A DNA stretch of 64,000 bases from an uncultured Holophagaceae bacterium (GTDB taxonomy: Bacteria > Acidobacteriota > Holophagae > Holophagales > Holophagaceae). The position numbers and the translations under genes were made by a program. Where the stretch lies: contig CAIZZF010000014.1 in assembly GCA_903937385.1 (NCBI GenBank), positions 27,391-91,390 on the forward strand, written 5' to 3'. Within the stretch, counting starts at the first letter, position 1. Every line of letters starts with the position of its first letter. Below are positions 55,560 through 63,954 of the stretch, one piece after another. The notes beneath the pieces are model-generated. The model was not told where the DNA came from and ran no database searches. It saw nothing but the letters and a program-made list of their open reading frames with translations.

Positions 55560-57584
55560 TTAGCCCCCCTGGAGCGGAGCCACCCGCACGAGGTTGCCGC
55601 CGCCGTCCACCCGCTGCAGGCCATCCTCGATCCGGTTGCCGCCCCGGAGAATGGGGTCTGCCGCATCCTTGGCCAGGAGGATGCCGCCCCGGGCGTTGCG
55701 ATGGACCACACACTCTTCCAGGGTCACTTGGGAGTCCTCCAGCAGCAGGAGGCCTGTGTCCCGGCCCTCCTTCAGGGTGCAGCGCACCAGCAGCAGGCTG
55801 CCCCCGGGTTCCACCTGAACCCCGACGCCCGCATTGCCAGAGATCTCGCAGGTATCCAGAACCCCCTGACCGCCCTCGGCGCAATCCACGCCCAGGGACT
55901 TCCCCTCGGAAAACGCGCTGTTCCGGGCCTGGACCGTGGCCCCGTGGTGGATGAGCAGGCCGGAGCCGCCATTGGCCTGCACGGTGCAGCCTTCCAGCGT
56001 GGCCAGTCCGCGGTCCATGACCGACAACCCGAAGCCGGCATTGCCCACCAGACGACACTGGCGCAGGGCCACATCGGCACCCGCCAGCACATGCACGCCG
56101 GCGCAGGCATGCCCCCCAATGTCGCAGTCCTCCAGCACCGCATGGCTCTGCTCAAGGGCCAGGAGTCCCGCGTAAGCACTGCCCATGAGCGTGCAGCCGG
56201 TGAGCTGCGCCCTGGCGCTTCCCTCCAACTCCACGGCCCCACCCTCGCCCGCGAATGCGCAGCCGTCGGCCAGAGCCTGTCCCCGGGGCCGCACCTTCAG
56301 GCCGACGCCGCCGTTGGGGCTCACGCGGCATCCCCGGAGGGAGGCTTGCGCACCCGAGTCCACCCAGACCGATCCACCCAGGATCTCGCAGGCTTCAATC
56401 TGGGCAGCGCCGCCCTCGACTTTGATGGCCACCTCCCCTGCGACGGCCCGGACCGTAAGGCCGTGCAGGCTGACCCCGGCCGATCGCAGCCGCAGGACAG
56501 GACCGGCCTGGCCCTCCAGGACCACCTCACCCGGCTCCCCCAGGGCCAGGATCGCCACCGCCTTGTCCACCATGACGGACTCCCGGTAGACCCCCGGCAG
56601 CAGGATGATCTCCGTGCCGGGGAGGGCCTGACGCAGAGCCACCTTCAGGCTGAGGCACTGCCCCTGGCCCCCCTTGCCCACCCGGATCTGCTGGCCGGTG
56701 ATGTGCCGGGATGACCGGCCTCCCTGGGCCTTGGCCTTGGAGGCTTCGGAAGCCCCTTCCACAGGTCGGCCCAGGGCCTCACGGATCGCGGTTCCCAGGG
56801 TCTCCGCGTCGGGGTAGCGGTCCTCCGGGCGCTTCGCCAGAGCCCGCTCCACCACCGCCAAGAGACCCTGCGGCAGGCTCTCCAGTTCACTGGGGAGGAT
56901 CGGCTCGGGGGTGTGCAGCAGAATCCGGTTCAGCACACTGGTGGTGGTATCCCCCGGGAAGGGCTTCCGCCCCCCGGTGAGAACCTCGTAGAGGATCACT
57001 CCCAGGGCGAAGAGGTCCGAGCTGCAGGAAGCCCGGCTCGTATCGAGATACTCGGGCGCCATGTAGCCCACCGTGCCCATCCAGGTCCCGGCCTGGGTCA
57101 GGCCCGACGGACCCATCTGGGCCACACCAAAGTCCATGAGCTTGGCATCGAGACGCTTCCCGTGCCGCGCGACCAGGATGTTGGCGGGCTTGATGTCCCG
57201 GTGGACCACGCCCTGCTCGTGGGCGTAGCCGAGCCCCTCACAGATCTGCGCCAGGAGGCCCAGGAGCTCCACCTTCGGAGTCTGCCCCCCCAGGATGAGG
57301 GCCTCGAGATCCTCACCCTGGATGTATTCCATCGCCAGGTAGTGGACCGCCTCCTCCTCGCCAAACTCATAGACAGTCACGATGTGGGGATGGTTCAGCA
57401 GCGCTGCGGCCCGGGCCTCGCGCTCGAAGCGGGCCTCGGCTTCGTCCCCGAACTCGGAGCCCTCGGAGATCACCTTCAAGGCCACTTCCCTGCCCAACCT
57501 GGGGTCCCGGCCCAGGTAGACCTCCCCCATGGCGCCCTTGCCAAGGAGTCGGATGACTTCGAATTTTCCGAGACGGTCCCGCAT
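55560..57584 (-). CDS. Ser/Thr protein kinase fused to a right-handed beta-helix domain
   Basis: 674 residues from the ATG at 57584. Residues 9-270 are a complete Hanks-type kinase: GKGAMGEVYLG, Lys37 in VALKV, HRDIKPANI with Asp130, DFGVAQ with Asp151 and MAPEYL. A short hydrophilic linker follows, then about 290-674 are parallel beta-helix repeats (ILLPGVYRESVMVDKAVAIL, then cycles such as GLATLEGCTVQANGGSGLLI). No membrane segment separates the two, so the beta-helix is cytoplasmic. It may bind polysaccharide or act as a repeat-based target scaffold. Last gene of the STAS-RsbW-RsbU-HtpX run. Confidence 0.88.
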   Translation of the reverse strand: MRDRLGKFEVIRLLGKGAMGEVYLGRDPRLGREVALKVISEGSEFGDEAEARFEREARAAALLNHPHIVTVYEFGEEEAVHYLAMEYIQGEDLEALILGGQTPKVELLGLLAQICEGLGYAHEQGVVHRDIKPANILVARHGKRLDAKLMDFGVAQMGPSGLTQAGTWMGTVGYMAPEYLDTSRASCSSDLFALGVILYEVLTGGRKPFPGDTTTSVLNRILLHTPEPILPSELESLPQGLLAVVERALAKRPEDRYPDAETLGTAIREALGRPVEGASEASKAKAQGGRSSRHITGQQIRVGKGGQGQCLSLKVALRQALPGTEIILLPGVYRESVMVDKAVAILALGEPGEVVLEGQAGPVLRLRSAGVSLHGLTVRAVAGEVAIKVEGGAAQIEACEILGGSVWVDSGAQASLRGCRVSPNGGVGLKVRPRGQALADGCAFAGEGGAVELEGSARAQLTGCTLMGSAYAGLLALEQSHAVLEDCDIGGHACAGVHVLAGADVALRQCRLVGNAGFGLSVMDRGLATLEGCTVQANGGSGLLIHHGATVQARNSAFSEGKSLGVDCAEGGQGVLDTCEISGNAGVGVQVEPGGSLLLVRCTLKEGRDTGLLLLEDSQVTLEECVVHRNARGGILLAKDAADPILRGGNRIEDGLQRVDGGGNLVRVAPLQGG

Positions 57585-57649
57585 GGGGAGCGTATCGGCA
57601 GGAAATCTGGACAATTCAATCCAGACCGCCAATCCAGGCAGGCGACTGG

Positions 57650-58489
57650 CTAACGAGCCTCGATGGGCATGTGCCGCAGCCGCTCCACCCGCTCGGCCAT
57701 GGGCGGGTGGGTGGAGAACAGGCTCATGAGGCCTCCCGCGCTGAGCGGGTTGACGATCATCATGTGGGCCGTGGCAGGTTCGGCAGACTGCATGGGCAGC
57801 TGTTGGTTGTAGGCCTGCAGGCGCTCCAGGGCTGAGGCCAGCATGTCCGGGCGGCCCGTCAGGTGGGCGCTGTAGTCGTCGGCCAGGTATTCCCGGGACC
57901 GGCTCACGGCCATCTGCAGCAGGATGGCCGCAATGGGTCCGAGGATCATGATGGCGATGCCCGCCAGGGGGTTGGAGCGGCCCTCCTCGTCCCGGGGACT
58001 GAACCAGAAGGCCATGCGGGACAGGAACATGATGGCCTGGGCCAGGACCGCCGCCAGGCTGCCGATGAGGATGTCCCGGTGCTTGACGTGCCCCAGCTCG
58101 TGGCCGATGACCGCCTCCAGCTCCGGGCGGCTGAGCACGCGCATGATCCCCTCGGTGACGGCGACCACCGCATGCTCCGGGTTGCGCCCGGTGGCGAAGG
58201 CATTGGGCGTGTCCTCGGGGATGATGGCGATGCGGGGCATGGGCAGCCCGGCCCGCTGGGAGAGGTTGGCCACGATGGCGTGCAGCTCCGGCGCCTCGGC
58301 CTGGCTCACGGGCTGGGCGCCGTAGCTGGCGAGCACGATCTTGTCCGAGAAGAAGTAGCTCACGCCGTTCAGGATCAGCCCGAGGGCCAGCGCGAGGACC
58401 ATACCGGACTGACCCCCCAGCTGATCCCCGATCAGGACCAGCAGGCCGGTCATGGCCACGATGAGAAGCAAGGTCTTCGCCTGATTCAT
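57650..58489 (-). CDS. htpX: HtpX-like membrane zinc protease (M48)
   Basis: 279 residues with four hydrophobic segments (two at the N-terminus, two after the active site). Zinc site VIGHELGHVKH with His130, Glu131 and His134; the third ligand is the glutamate in SRSREYLADD. Other signatures: PNAFATGRNPEHAVVAVT and FSTHPPMAERVERL. HtpX degrades misfolded membrane proteins. AGGAGG precedes the ATG. It lies 34 bases after the RsbU-like gene and 65 before the kinase, all in one direction. Confidence 0.93.
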   Translation of the reverse strand: MNQAKTLLLIVAMTGLLVLIGDQLGGQSGMVLALALGLILNGVSYFFSDKIVLASYGAQPVSQAEAPELHAIVANLSQRAGLPMPRIAIIPEDTPNAFATGRNPEHAVVAVTEGIMRVLSRPELEAVIGHELGHVKHRDILIGSLAAVLAQAIMFLSRMAFWFSPRDEEGRSNPLAGIAIMILGPIAAILLQMAVSRSREYLADDYSAHLTGRPDMLASALERLQAYNQQLPMQSAEPATAHMMIVNPLSAGGLMSLFSTHPPMAERVERLRHMPIEAR

Positions 58490-58523
58490 GAAGCGACCTC
58501 CTGGTTCCAGGATACAAAGGGGC

Positions 58524-60095
58524 TCAAGCGCCCATCCGTTTGATGACCACCAGCGTCACGTCGTCCCGGAACCGGCCCTCGCCCAGGTGCTGGAAAGCAC
58601 AGACCAGCAGGGCCTCGAACAGCTCGTCCGCCCCCGCCTGGGGCCGGCTCCGCACCACTTCGGCCAGGGGTCCGTCCCCCAGGTCCTCGCCCGCAGGGTC
58701 TTCGGCCTCCACAATGCCGTCCGTGAAGATCACGAGCACGTCCCCGGGCTCCATGTGGGCATGGCCCTCGGTGAAGGACACGCCGGGCAGCAGGCCGATC
58801 ATGGGACCCGTGGGGGAGAGGCGCGCCACTTCGCCGTCGGCCCGCACCAGCAGCGGGGGGTTGTGCCCGCCATTCACGTAGCGGAGGTCGCCATTCAGGG
58901 GATTCAGGCTGCCTGCAAACAAGGTGGTGTAGCGGTTCCGATCCCGCACGTCGTTCATGCGGCGGTTGACCCGCTCGGCCAGGTGGCCCCAGTTCCTCAC
59001 CCGCTGATCCGCCATGGCCCGCAGGAAGGCGGATAGCTGCGTCATCATCAGCGAGGCGGGCAGGCCCTTGCCCGAGATGTCGCCGACCGCCAGGTGCAGG
59101 CGGGCACCGTGGGCCTCATCCTGGGCCATCCAGAGGTCGTAGAGGTCCCCACCCACAGCCTGGTAGGGCAGGTTCGCCGCCGCGCACTGCCAGCCCTCGG
59201 GCTCCGGCAGGGCCTTCGGCAGGATGCTGCGCTGGATGTTGCGCGCCAGCTCCAGATCCTTCTCCATGCGCTCCGACTGGATGCGCTGCTCGCGCAGCTC
59301 CAGGCTGGACAGCTGGGAGGAGGTCAGGTTGAGCAGCGTGTGGAGGAACATGAGGTCGTCTTCCGACAGCTGGCCCACGGCGGGCTCCGCCACATAGGCG
59401 AAACCATGGCTGTGGTTCTGGTCCAGCAGCTCGATGGCGTGCACCAGCGAGCGGGCCTGCAGGAGCTCGTTCAGCAGCTCTCCATCCAGATACTGAGGGA
59501 GCACACCCAGGCCCTTGGCCAGGACCACCTGACCCTGGGCATCCACCACCAGCAGGCGCATGATGCGGAACTCACCCATCAGGGTGTTCGCCATGAGCCG
59601 GATGAGGTCACGACCCGTCTCCACCTCACCCAGGTTCCGGGTGAGCTCGAAGACGGTGTTCAGCCGGGAGAGCTGCAGCGCCAGCGTCTGGTTCTGGGAG
59701 CTCCGCACGGCCTCGGCCCGCCGCCAGGCCAGCAGGGGCGCACTGATGGTCAGCAGCAGCGGCACCGCGTCAGGCAGGGTCTCCGTGCGCAGCACGAGGT
59801 GGCCGTAGCGCTCGTCGCCGTACTGCCAGGGCCGCACTTCCCAGCCTTCCCCCGGGTGGGTTGGGAAGGCCGGTGCCGTTCCCCGGAGGAAGAGCCACTT
59901 CCCGCCATCCCACAGCCCGCCATGCCGGGCCTTGGCGATGCCCATGGCCGTGGTGCCCACCAGGTGGACCAGGTCCTCCTCGCTGCCCTGATCGGGAAAG
60001 GTCTCCAGGAAGTCGATGAGGGGCAGCAGCTCCTGCGCCCCCTCGGGGATCTTCAGCGCCAGTTGGCGGAGGCGGTCGAAGGGTTGGCTCCGCAT
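58524..60095 (-). CDS. RsbU-like PP2C/SpoIIE serine phosphatase with GAF-like sensor
   Basis: 523 residues. Residues 140-275 resemble a GAF domain (NTVFELTRNLGEVETGRDLI, MRLLVVDAQGQVVLA). A helical linker (ERMEKDLELARNIQRSILPK) leads to the PP2C domain at about 300-520: AVGGDLYDL, VGDISGKGLPASLMM, FTDGIVEAED and RDDVTLVVI give all metal-binding aspartates. It would dephosphorylate the STAS protein encoded at 60555. Starts 19 bases after the RsbW-like stop. Confidence 0.9.
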   Translation of the reverse strand: MRSQPFDRLRQLALKIPEGAQELLPLIDFLETFPDQGSEEDLVHLVGTTAMGIAKARHGGLWDGGKWLFLRGTAPAFPTHPGEGWEVRPWQYGDERYGHLVLRTETLPDAVPLLLTISAPLLAWRRAEAVRSSQNQTLALQLSRLNTVFELTRNLGEVETGRDLIRLMANTLMGEFRIMRLLVVDAQGQVVLAKGLGVLPQYLDGELLNELLQARSLVHAIELLDQNHSHGFAYVAEPAVGQLSEDDLMFLHTLLNLTSSQLSSLELREQRIQSERMEKDLELARNIQRSILPKALPEPEGWQCAAANLPYQAVGGDLYDLWMAQDEAHGARLHLAVGDISGKGLPASLMMTQLSAFLRAMADQRVRNWGHLAERVNRRMNDVRDRNRYTTLFAGSLNPLNGDLRYVNGGHNPPLLVRADGEVARLSPTGPMIGLLPGVSFTEGHAHMEPGDVLVIFTDGIVEAEDPAGEDLGDGPLAEVVRSRPQAGADELFEALLVCAFQHLGEGRFRDDVTLVVIKRMGA

Positions 60096-60114
60096 CGCAG
60101 TCAGACCGGGCGGT

Positions 60115-60552
60115 TCAGCTGATCTTCTTGATCAGGCAGCACTCGTTGCGACCGGACACGGCATCCGCCTTGAACTGGACCTCGTCCATGAACCGGCTCA
60201 TGAGCAGCAGGCCGAGACCCCCCTTCCGGGGATGTTTGATGTATTCCTTTGGATCCGGCAGCACCAGCTGGTCGCTGCGGATGCCCTGGCCGGTGTGCCA
60301 GATGTGAATCTCCAGGGCCTGCTCGGTGAAGCGGAGCTCCAGCTCCACGCTGTGCTCGCCCTCGCCCCGGTAGGCATGGAGGATCACATTGGTCACGGCC
60401 TCATCCACGGCGATGCTCACCTTGGCCGCGGTGGCGTCGTCCAGGCCCGCCACCAGCGAGGCACGCTTGGCCAGACCGGTCACCAGGTTGAGGTAGCGAG
60501 TCTGGCTCGGGATCACGAGCCGGAACTGGGCATGGTCCACTTTCGCAGCCAC
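60115..60552 (-). CDS. RsbW-like anti-sigma factor serine kinase
   Basis: 145 residues from the GTG at 60552. GHKL ATPase: N box DEAVTNVILHAYRG, G1 IWHTGQGI, G2 KGGLGLLLMSRFMDEV. Such proteins phosphorylate their STAS antagonist and, when free, bind a sigma factor or other target. No sigma factor gene is adjacent, so the target is unknown. Its GTG lies two bases beyond the STAS gene stop, giving translational coupling. Confidence 0.9.
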   Translation of the reverse strand: MAAKVDHAQFRLVIPSQTRYLNLVTGLAKRASLVAGLDDATAAKVSIAVDEAVTNVILHAYRGEGEHSVELELRFTEQALEIHIWHTGQGIRSDQLVLPDPKEYIKHPRKGGLGLLLMSRFMDEVQFKADAVSGRNECCLIKKIS

Positions 60553-60554
60553 GA

Positions 60555-60914
60555 TCAGGCCTTCCGCTCCGGGGCGACCGCGGCCAGGGCCTGGTCTTCC
60601 TCGTGGAACACCCGGTAGAGCTGGGTGAAGCCGAGGGTGTCGAAGATGGCGAAGACATTCTCCTGGAGGTTGGAGAGCAGGATGTCGCCGTCGTTCTCCC
60701 GCACCGTCTCGATGAGACCCATGATGGCCCCCAGCCCGGCCGAGCTGATGTAGTTGAGGTCCTTGCAGTTCAAGAGGATCTTGTAGCGCCCCTGCTGGAC
60801 CTGGCCCTCGAGGGCCTCCTCGAATTCCCGGACAGTGTGGGCGTTGATGAATCCCGCGGGAAGGATCACCGCCACGTCGCCGATGTGCCTTACCGCAATG
60901 GAAAGATCCGCCAT
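60555..60914 (-). CDS. STAS-domain anti-sigma factor antagonist (RsbV-like)
   Basis: 119 residues from the ATG at 60914 (GGAG upstream). STAS fold with the phospho-serine loop NYISSAGLGAI (Ser57 or Ser58). First gene of the minus-strand set RsbV-RsbW-RsbU, so it should be phosphorylated by the RsbW-like protein and reset by the phosphatase. It differs in sequence from the other STAS protein (24564), whose loop is MDSSSLG, so the two modules probably do not cross-react. Confidence 0.9.
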   Translation of the reverse strand: MADLSIAVRHIGDVAVILPAGFINAHTVREFEEALEGQVQQGRYKILLNCKDLNYISSAGLGAIMGLIETVRENDGDILLSNLQENVFAIFDTLGFTQLYRVFHEEDQALAAVAPERKA

Positions 60915-61075
60915 TCGAAAACTCCAAGGAACTTCGGCCATCCTAGCGGTTCCTCCCGCACCTGTCCAAGCATTCAAAAGCCTTTCCGGTGGATCCTGTC
61001 GGCTGTCCAGGTGCCTCTGGCAGCTTCTGCGGAGTGCTTCGGCTACCCTTGAGGCCAACCCATGCCGAGGCCCCC

Positions 61076-62101
61076 ATGAGCGATGCCCGCCCTGCGGACC
61101 AGCAACAGAGCGATGCCCTCCGCAGCAGGCTGGACGCCTGGCTGGAGCGGCAGCGTCAGGCCATCCTGGAGGAGGCGACGGCTGCCTGGCAGGGCGCGCT
61201 GTCCCGGCTCCAGCCTGACGAGGCCCTGCTCACGGAGCTGGCCCGAGAAACCGCCCCGCCCGCCCCGGCCCTGAATCCCCTCCTGGTAGAGCACCGGCTG
61301 GCGGCCTCCTTGGACCTGGTGGAATGCGCCACCAGCCAGGGAGATCTACTGCGACGACTGCTGGAAGCCCTGGCCCCGCTCGCCCCTCGCTGCGCCCTCT
61401 TCATCCTCAGGCAGGGGCAGCCCTTCCTTTATTCCCAGAGGGGCTTCGGGGACCAGGCCGCCGCCAAGGTGGGCGGGGTGGCCCCGACGCCAGAGCTTGA
61501 GGACCTGATCCAGGGACAGAGCCCCTCGCTCCGCCACCGGGGCCCCGGCTACACCGCCCTGGTCAGCTCCCTCAGCGAGTTCGAAGCGGCCGACATCGCC
61601 ATCTTCCCCCTCCGGCACCGAAGGAAGACCGTGGCCCTCCTCCTGGTGGACAGCGATCTCCTCCCGCGCCTGCCCCATTCCGAGCTGGTCCGGGCCCTGG
61701 TCCTGGCCACCTCGGCCCTGCTGGCCTCCCTGGCGGCTGGCAAGGAAGAGGAGCCCAAGACCGTCACGCCACCGGTGCCGGCACCCGTCCAGGGCGCACC
61801 CGCCGCGCCGACAGCCGCGCTCGCCACCGACCTGGACCCGCAGACCCGGGCTGCGGCCGAGCGCCTGGCCAGGGTCCTCGCAGAGGATCTCGAGCTCTAC
61901 TTCCCGGCCCAGGTAACCCAGGCTCGCAGCCAGGGGAACCTCTACCAGCTGCTGCGGAGCGAGCTGGACCGCAGCCGGGCCACCTTTGTGGAGCGTTTTG
62001 GTGAAGATGTTGAAAACAATTACCGCATTTTTACCACCACCCTTATCCACCAGCTCTGTAATGACGATGCCAGCAGGCTTGGACCCGCGCCCTGGGCCTG
62101 A
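61076..62101 (+). CDS. GAF-like domain protein of unknown function
   Basis: 341 residues from the ATG at 61076. Residues 1-85 are helical and charged. Residues 85-225 look like a GAF domain (LDLVECATSQGDLLRRLLEALAPL, RCALFILRQGQPFLY, DIAIFPLRHRRKTVALLLVDSD). A proline-alanine linker (about 228-255) leads to a helical end (RTRAAAERLARVLAEDLELYFPAQV-like region, then NLYQLLRSELDRSRATFVERF). Possibly a sensor partner of the divergently encoded RsbVWU module, but there is no output domain. Confidence 0.65.
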   Translation: MSDARPADQQQSDALRSRLDAWLERQRQAILEEATAAWQGALSRLQPDEALLTELARETAPPAPALNPLLVEHRLAASLDLVECATSQGDLLRRLLEALAPLAPRCALFILRQGQPFLYSQRGFGDQAAAKVGGVAPTPELEDLIQGQSPSLRHRGPGYTALVSSLSEFEAADIAIFPLRHRRKTVALLLVDSDLLPRLPHSELVRALVLATSALLASLAAGKEEEPKTVTPPVPAPVQGAPAAPTAALATDLDPQTRAAAERLARVLAEDLELYFPAQVTQARSQGNLYQLLRSELDRSRATFVERFGEDVENNYRIFTTTLIHQLCNDDASRLGPAPWA

Positions 62102-62120
62102 GCCAGGCCGACGCCACTGG

Positions 62121-62149
62121 GTGACAACCCTGGTGGTCCCTGGTATAAC
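62121..62149 (+). promoter_or_regulatory. Strong sigma-70-type promoter
   Basis: GTGACA at 62121-62126, a 17-base spacer and TATAAC at 62144-62149 preceded by TG (extended -10: TGGTATAAC). Five of six bases match at each element. It lies 33 bases before the FYDLN-acid gene ATG and is the best promoter match in the window. Confidence 0.75.
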
Positions 62150-62182
62150 CATGTTCTTTTGGGTTTGAACAAGGACATGGGC

Positions 62183-62479
62183 ATGGCAAATCTTGGCAAG
62201 AAGTACACCTGCTTTCAGTGCGCGGCGAAGTTCTATGACTTCGACAAGCCGGAGGCCCTCTGTCCCAAGTGCGGGGCCAATCAGAAGGCGGCGCCTTCCA
62301 AACCCAAGGCAGTCAAGAAGGAAAAGAGCGTCCACGTGATTGAGGACGACTTCACGCCCGAGCCGGAAGCCGAGAACCTCGAAGAGACCTTCACGGAGAG
62401 TGGGGTGGCCATCGAGCGCGGGGGCCGCGGCGAAGGCTTCGATCCCGGCGACCTGCGCATGGACGACTACGACGAGTAG
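62183..62479 (+). CDS. FYDLN-acid family zinc-ribbon protein (TIGR02300-like)
   Basis: 98 residues from the ATG at 62183, seven bases after AAGGA (an ATG at 62177 is too close). It starts MANLGKKYTCFQCAAKFYDF: the family name comes from FYDLN, here FYDF. The zinc ribbon uses CFQC and CPKC. The tail is acidic (EDDFTPEPEAE, MDDYDE) and probably disordered. Function of the family is unknown. A strong promoter precedes it, implying high expression. Confidence 0.85.
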   Translation: MANLGKKYTCFQCAAKFYDFDKPEALCPKCGANQKAAPSKPKAVKKEKSVHVIEDDFTPEPEAENLEETFTESGVAIERGGRGEGFDPGDLRMDDYDE

Positions 62480-62513
62480 GCGCGTCCCGGCCTGCGATGA
62501 GCATACTGATTCG

Positions 62514-63458
62514 GTGAGCCATCTCGCGATCCCACCCCTCATCGACCGCCACACGCACTTGGAGGGTGCCCTGGATCCCGTCTGGGTCCGGGCCGAGGCT
62601 GAGCGCCGCGGCTGGACGGTGCCCCCCAGCCTGATCGGCCTGTGGGGGGGCAACGCGACCCCCTTCGAGGGTTTCATCGAGGCCTTCCTGTTCGGCGCGG
62701 CCCTGCTGGACAGTCGTTCCGCGGTGCGGGAGGCCGCCCTGGCCGCCGCCCGCCGCACCCTCCGGGCTGGGGGTGCCGGCTTCGACCTCTGGGTATCGCC
62801 CCATTTCCTGGTCGTCCACCGCGCTCAGATCACGCTCGAGGAGTTCTGGCTCGGTGTTGAGGAAGGCCTCGCGGAAGCCAGCTCCTGGGGTCTGGCCAGC
62901 TGCGTGATCCTGGATGCAGTCAACCACTTTGGCCCCAAGCACGGGCACTCGGTACTCAACCTGGTGCTGCCGGAGCTCCCGCCCTTCGTGAGGGGCTTTT
63001 CCACCGGAGGCCTGGAGGGCTCGCCCTTCCGGGACTGGGCCCCCGTCTTCGACCGGGCCCGCGCCGCAGGCCTCCGCATTGCGGCCCACGCCGGAGAAAA
63101 TGGCCCCGGGTCCAATGTCCATGAGGCCATCCTGGAAGGCGGGGTCGAGCGCATCGTCCATGGCCTCCGGGCCGACGAGGCCACCTTTGAACTGCTGGCA
63201 GAGCGCGGCATTCCCGTCGACGTGTGCCCCAGCTCCAACGGCGCCCTGGCCTCGGATGTCAGCCCGCACCCCCTCCCCCGGATGCTGGCCGCCGGCGTGC
63301 GCTGCGCCCTAGGCACGGACGACCCTGGGGTCATCCCCTGCGACCTGACCACCGAGACCGCCGCCGCCCGGGCCATGGGCCTGGACGACGACGCCCTGGC
63401 CACCCTGCGCCGACACGGAGCCGAGGACGCCTGGTGTCTGGGTATAGAACCGAGATAG
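62514..63458 (+). CDS. Adenosine/adenine deaminase family protein
   Basis: 314 residues if translation begins at the GTG at 62514; no good ribosome site is seen, so the start is uncertain. TIM-barrel metal site is complete: His13 and His15 in DRHTHLEGAL, His192 and catalytic Glu195 in AHAGENG, His216 in IVHGLRA and the aspartate pair 269-270 in GTDDPGV; CPSSN is also typical. Deaminates adenosine, adenine or a related purine; the family alone does not fix the substrate. Begins 34 bases after the FYDLN-acid gene. Confidence 0.88.
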   Translation: MSHLAIPPLIDRHTHLEGALDPVWVRAEAERRGWTVPPSLIGLWGGNATPFEGFIEAFLFGAALLDSRSAVREAALAAARRTLRAGGAGFDLWVSPHFLVVHRAQITLEEFWLGVEEGLAEASSWGLASCVILDAVNHFGPKHGHSVLNLVLPELPPFVRGFSTGGLEGSPFRDWAPVFDRARAAGLRIAAHAGENGPGSNVHEAILEGGVERIVHGLRADEATFELLAERGIPVDVCPSSNGALASDVSPHPLPRMLAAGVRCALGTDDPGVIPCDLTTETAAARAMGLDDDALATLRRHGAEDAWCLGIEPR

Positions 63459-63473
63459 ACCACCCCACAGCCC

Positions 63474-63550
63474 CCGGCGCTCTATCCAGCCAACCCGGGG
63501 GTCGAAGTGATCGCCGCTTCCAGGTAGACCCGAAGATTCGGTGTGCGCCC
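63474..63550 (+). repeat. Upstream copy of a duplicated tRNA-Arg leader
   Basis: 77-base direct repeat, 75 of 77 bases identical to 63644-63720 (offset 170). It ends with the first six bases of the tRNA (GCGCCC) and then diverges. The two differences are at 63530-63531 and change the putative -10 hexamer TAGACT to TAGACC. Confidence 0.85.
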
Positions 63551-63622
63551 GGCTCCGGCCTCCGCGAGCCTTGCGAGCGGGAGGGCGCGCCTGCATGGCG
63601 CGTCCGATAGGCCACGGGCGAA

Positions 63623-63660
63623 GCTGGATAGAGCTTTCAGCATCCGGCGCTCTATCCAGC
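63623..63660. repeat. Perfect hairpin built from tRNA D-arm sequence
   Basis: GCTGGATAGAGC at 63623-63634 and GCTCTATCCAGC at 63649-63660, 12 base pairs with a 14-base loop. The left arm is identical to the D-arm of tRNA-Arg (63729-63740); the right arm also occurs at 63479-63490 inside the first leader copy. Confidence 0.85.
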
Positions 63661-63720
63661 CAACCCGGGGGTCGAAGTGATCGCCGCTTCCAGGTAGACT
63701 AGAAGATTCGGTGTGCGCCC
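63644..63720 (+). repeat. Downstream copy of the tRNA-Arg leader, including probable promoter
   Basis: Second copy of the 77-base repeat, running directly into tRNA-Arg. TAGACT at 63695-63700, 14 bases before the tRNA, is the likely -10 element; no clear -35 is seen. Confidence 0.8.
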
Positions 63721-63791
63721 ATAGCTCAGCTGGATAGAGCATCAGGCTTCGAACCTGAGGGTCGGGCGTTCGAGTCGCTCTGGGCGCACCA
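63715..63791 (+). tRNA. tRNA-Arg (anticodon TCG)
   Basis: 77 bases with encoded CCA. Acceptor GCGCCCA/TGGGCGC, D-arm GCTC-AGCTGGATA-GAGC, anticodon arm TCAGG-CTTCGAA-CCTGA (TCG at 34-36, reading CGA), T-arm GGGCG-TTCGAGT-CGCTC with one G-T pair. All stems intact. Confidence 0.96.
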
Positions 63792-63814
63792 CCGGTTGAC
63801 AATTGGGTTCTTTG

Positions 63815-63899
63815 GCGAGCGTGGCGGAACTGGTAGACGCACTGGATTTAGGTTCCAGCGGTTCACACCGTGTCGGTTCGAGTCCGACCGTTCGCACCA
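63815..63899 (+). tRNA. tRNA-Leu (anticodon TAG)
   Basis: 85 bases with encoded CCA and the long variable arm of class II tRNAs (GCGGTTCACACCGTG region). Acceptor GCGAGCG/CGTTCGC with one G-T pair, anticodon arm CTGGA-TTTAGGT-TCCAG (TAG at 34-36, reading CTA). It lies 23 bases after tRNA-Arg and is probably co-transcribed. Confidence 0.95.
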
Positions 63900-63954
63900 T
63901 TTGCCAGGGTTGGCGAATAGGACGGAATCGCCGCCGGGCGATTGCCGCCCGCAG

